Assembly: GCF_014646355.1 (NCBI RefSeq)
Contig: NZ_BMNH01000009.1
Location: 1 to 64,000, forward strand
DNA from: Nonomuraea cavernae
GTDB taxonomy: Bacteria > Actinomycetota > Actinomycetes > Streptosporangiales > Streptosporangiaceae
Direction: 5' to 3'
Length of the DNA stretch: 64,000 nt
The notes under the pieces were generated by a model. The model was not told where the DNA came from. It searched no databases and was given only the letters and a program-made list of their open reading frames with translations. Shown piece after piece: positions 62,223 through 64,000 of this stretch; the stretch's first letter is position 1, and every line of letters starts with the position of its first letter. The translations under genes were made by a program, and so were the position numbers.

Positions 62223-62434
62223 GCCTTTCCGCCCAGCGCTCCGAGCGCCACAGGGGGAGGTCCCGCAGACCGGCGTAGCCTCGCGCCCGCTCAGCCCTGT
62301 TCGCCCGCGTAGGCGAGGCATGGCGAGATCGTCGATCCACCACTCGACGGGACGCGACCCTGCCGCGTCCGACGCGGAGGGACACCTCTGGGTGGAGAGT
62401 GGGTACACCAGAGTCTTCATCGCGAGCTGGGCCC

Positions 62435-62517
62435 TATCGACGACACGTGAAACCTGACCCCCAGGCGCCTTAGAACCCGAGCGTCGATAGGGGGTCAGGA
62501 TCCGAGCGTCGTTGACA
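62435..62517. mobile_element. 83-bp MITE with 28-bp TIRs and GGCCC target duplication
   Basis: Terminal inverted repeats occupy 62435-62462 (starts TATCGACGACACG, ends CCTGACCCCC) and 62490-62517 (ends GTCGTTGACA); 21 of 28 positions match when one is reverse-complemented. The internal 27 bp are non-coding. GGCCC flanks both sides (62430-62434 and 62518-62522), which is a 5-bp target duplication. The outer end TGTCAACGACGCTC looks like ends of IS481-like or related elements, but the parent is not in the window. The remainder of the 62223-62777 gap has nothing else I can support. Confidence 0.7.
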
Positions 62518-62777
62518 GGCCCGATCATGCCCGCCCACACCCTGATCTGCGGTAGCGAAGGCCCTACCGGCAGCCGCTACGCGGCCGTAGCGTGTCCCGA
62601 ACCCGCAGCCCGGTGCGAAAGAGCAGGCCCCATCCCGGAAGCCCACGCTTACACGAAATGTGCGCCAGGACCCAGATTCATCAGCCGAGCATCACAGCCA
62701 AGCGCAGAGATGGCGACATCGATCCATGTTCCGAGAGCCGGATGCCTGAAGCGACCACCGCGGATCACAGGCTGCGT

Positions 62778-63674
62778 TCACGCTCTGGGATGGGCCTGCC
62801 GGTAGGCGGCTCGGAGCCGCTCGATCGAGACGTGTGTATAGATCTGCGTGGTGTTGAGCGAGGCGTGTCCCAGCAGTTCCTGAACACTCCGCAGATCGGC
62901 GCCGCCCTCCAGCAGATGGGTCGCCGCAGTGTGGCGCAACCCGTGCGGCCCCATGTCCGGCATGCCTTCAACCTGCCTCAGCCGCGCATGCACCACCCGT
63001 CGCACCGTGCCCGCGTCGATCCGTCCACCCCTCACCCCGAGGAACAACGCCGCCCCTGAACCCGTCCGTATCCACAACGGGCGCCCGTGCACGCACCACC
63101 TGTCCAGCGCACGCAGAGCAGGCAACCCGAACGGCACAGACCTTTCCTGACGTCCCTTGCCCATGACCCGGATGACGTGCCGATCCCGGTCCACATCGTC
63201 GACGTCGAGCGCGCACAGCTCGCTCACCCGCACGCCCGTCGCGTACAGCAATTCCAGGATCGCCTGGTCCCTCAGTTCCTTGGGCTCCCCGGTCATCGGC
63301 ACGTCAAGCGCGGCTTGAGCCTGTTCCTGATCCAGCACCGCGGGCAACGGCCGAGGAGCCTTGGCGCTCCCCAGCAACAGTCCAGGATCGTCGGGCAGCC
63401 AGCCCCGGCGGTGACAGTAGGCGGTGAATGTGCGGGCGCAGGCCGTTCTCCGCGCCAGCGTCGCCCTCGCCTTGCCCTCGGCGTGCTGCTCCGCCAGCCA
63501 TTCACGCAGAGCCCCGATGTCCATGCCTTCAAGCCGCCCATCCAGGTGGTCGATCAAGGCGGCGACATCCGAGAGATAGGCGCGCACCGTGTGCGGCGAA
63601 AGATCTCGCTCGAACCGCAGGTAGCGTTCGAACTCGGCCACCACCTCAGCCGTGTCCAGCTGCCCCTCGTCCAC
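62778..63674 (-). CDS. Tyrosine recombinase XerC-like
   Basis: A 298-residue site-specific recombinase. The N-terminal SAM-like DNA-binding domain is EFERYLRFERDLSPHTVRAYLSDV. Catalytic residues are R in ATGVRVSELCALDVDDVD, K in VMGKGRQERSVP, HGLRH in GPHGLRHTAATHLLEGG, H in LLGHASLNTTQIY and the tyrosine in IYTHVSIERLRAAY. It is XerC/XerD-like and may resolve chromosome dimers. ATG/GTG-like start near 63674. Next to an M23 gene and the rpsB block, as in other actinobacteria. Confidence 0.85.
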   Translation of the reverse strand: MDEGQLDTAEVVAEFERYLRFERDLSPHTVRAYLSDVAALIDHLDGRLEGMDIGALREWLAEQHAEGKARATLARRTACARTFTAYCHRRGWLPDDPGLLLGSAKAPRPLPAVLDQEQAQAALDVPMTGEPKELRDQAILELLYATGVRVSELCALDVDDVDRDRHVIRVMGKGRQERSVPFGLPALRALDRWCVHGRPLWIRTGSGAALFLGVRGGRIDAGTVRRVVHARLRQVEGMPDMGPHGLRHTAATHLLEGGADLRSVQELLGHASLNTTQIYTHVSIERLRAAYRQAHPRA

Positions 63675-63864
63675 GGGTTCCTCCCCTCAACTCAGTCCGG
63701 GACGCACCCGGCTACCCGCTTCACCTCAATGCCTACAACCTGGAGAGGCGGGAGCAATGATCAAAACCTGTGGATCTGCCGGAAGGGGGTTCCTTTCCCG
63801 GATCATCCGATGATGGTTTCGAGAAAAGGCCAACGTTGGCGCGGCGGTCGGGAAGGCTACACCT

Positions 63865-64000
63865 GTGCCGTTTACCGTAGTGCCCGAGTTGCCCACGGAC
63901 GACCACCACAGCTCGGCTGCCCCTGCCTCGCCCTCGTTGATCGACCAGAGCGTCCGTGATGGCGCCCGTTAGATGCTCGCTGCGGCCTTGCAGGCCGAGG
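63865..64000 (+). pseudogene. 5' end of IS256-family (mutator) transposase, interrupted
   Basis: From GTG 63865 the reading frame gives VPFTVVPELPTDDHHSSAA, then LIDQSVRDGAR, a TAG at 63970-63972, and in the same frame MLAAALQAE to the window edge. This resembles the N-terminus of actinobacterial IS256/mutator transposases (…VREGARRMLAAALQAEV…), where the TAG stands in place of the expected Arg codon. Either the element is inactive or translation restarts at ATG 63973. The rest lies beyond the window. Confidence 0.55.

Overview
The window is high-GC actinobacterial DNA, most likely from the Streptosporangiales (a Nonomuraea- or Streptosporangium-like organism). I infer this from the GC-rich codon use, frequent GTG/TTG starts, several apparently leaderless -10/ATG arrangements, the regulator types (AfsR/SARP, DivIVA-repeat, AsnC/Lrp, BTAD) and the gene order around rpsB-tsf-pyrH-frr-cdsA-rlmN with a xerC-like gene nearby. 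No rRNA, tRNA or CRISPR array was seen.

Region by region. 0-12.9 kb is a mixed chromosomal segment: AI-2E transporter, AraC-type regulator, a prenyltransferase-fold protein, an Erm-type 23S rRNA methyltransferase with its own leader peptide and attenuator, a GT-C-like membrane protein, a truncated stand-alone NarG-like protein, a secreted GH18 chitinase, a secreted M14 carboxypeptidase, a LysE exporter and a small membrane protein. 12.9-16.3 kb holds DedA, an EamA-type transporter, a GT4 glycosyltransferase and a DUF998 protein. 16.3-24.8 kb holds a degenerate-looking P450, an isocitrate lyase/PEP-mutase family enzyme, a large AfsR-like regulator, two MFS exporters and a dienelactone-hydrolase-like enzyme. 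24.9-32.6 kb is a polyamine uptake and catabolism locus (FAD oxidase, PotCBDA-type ABC transporter, aminobutyraldehyde-type dehydrogenase, and a divergent AsnC/Lrp regulator), with a 23-codon ORF coupled to the dehydrogenase. 32.6-33.7 kb is a deletion scar made of pieces of a cyclase, an NCS1 permease and a PucR regulator.

33.7-48.6 kb is the metabolic centrepiece. A minus-strand operon carries sugar-binding protein, two permeases, ATPase, PHP phosphoesterase-like protein, IolE-like protein, Gfo/Idh dehydrogenase and GH38 alpha-mannosidase. It is divergent from iolC, a Cgl0158-type aldolase, iolB and iolD. Two copies of an ATGTCATGACA palindrome sit at matching distances from the two operons. 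I suggest, as inference only, that the locus imports and degrades a mannosylated (perhaps phosphorylated) inositol.

48.6-64 kb contains a second AI-2E gene, a HAD hydrolase, a DivIVA-repeat protein, rlmN with a 38-bp tandem repeat copied from its own 3' end, an orphan IS605/TnpB-type omegaRNA-like sequence, a SUFU-domain gene, the cdsA-frr-pyrH-tsf-rpsB translation/lipid block, an ArsR-MFS divergent pair with a well-formed operator-promoter, an M23 peptidase homologue with a C-terminal membrane anchor, an 83-bp MITE with target duplication, a xerC-like recombinase and the 5' end of an IS256-family transposase interrupted by a stop codon.
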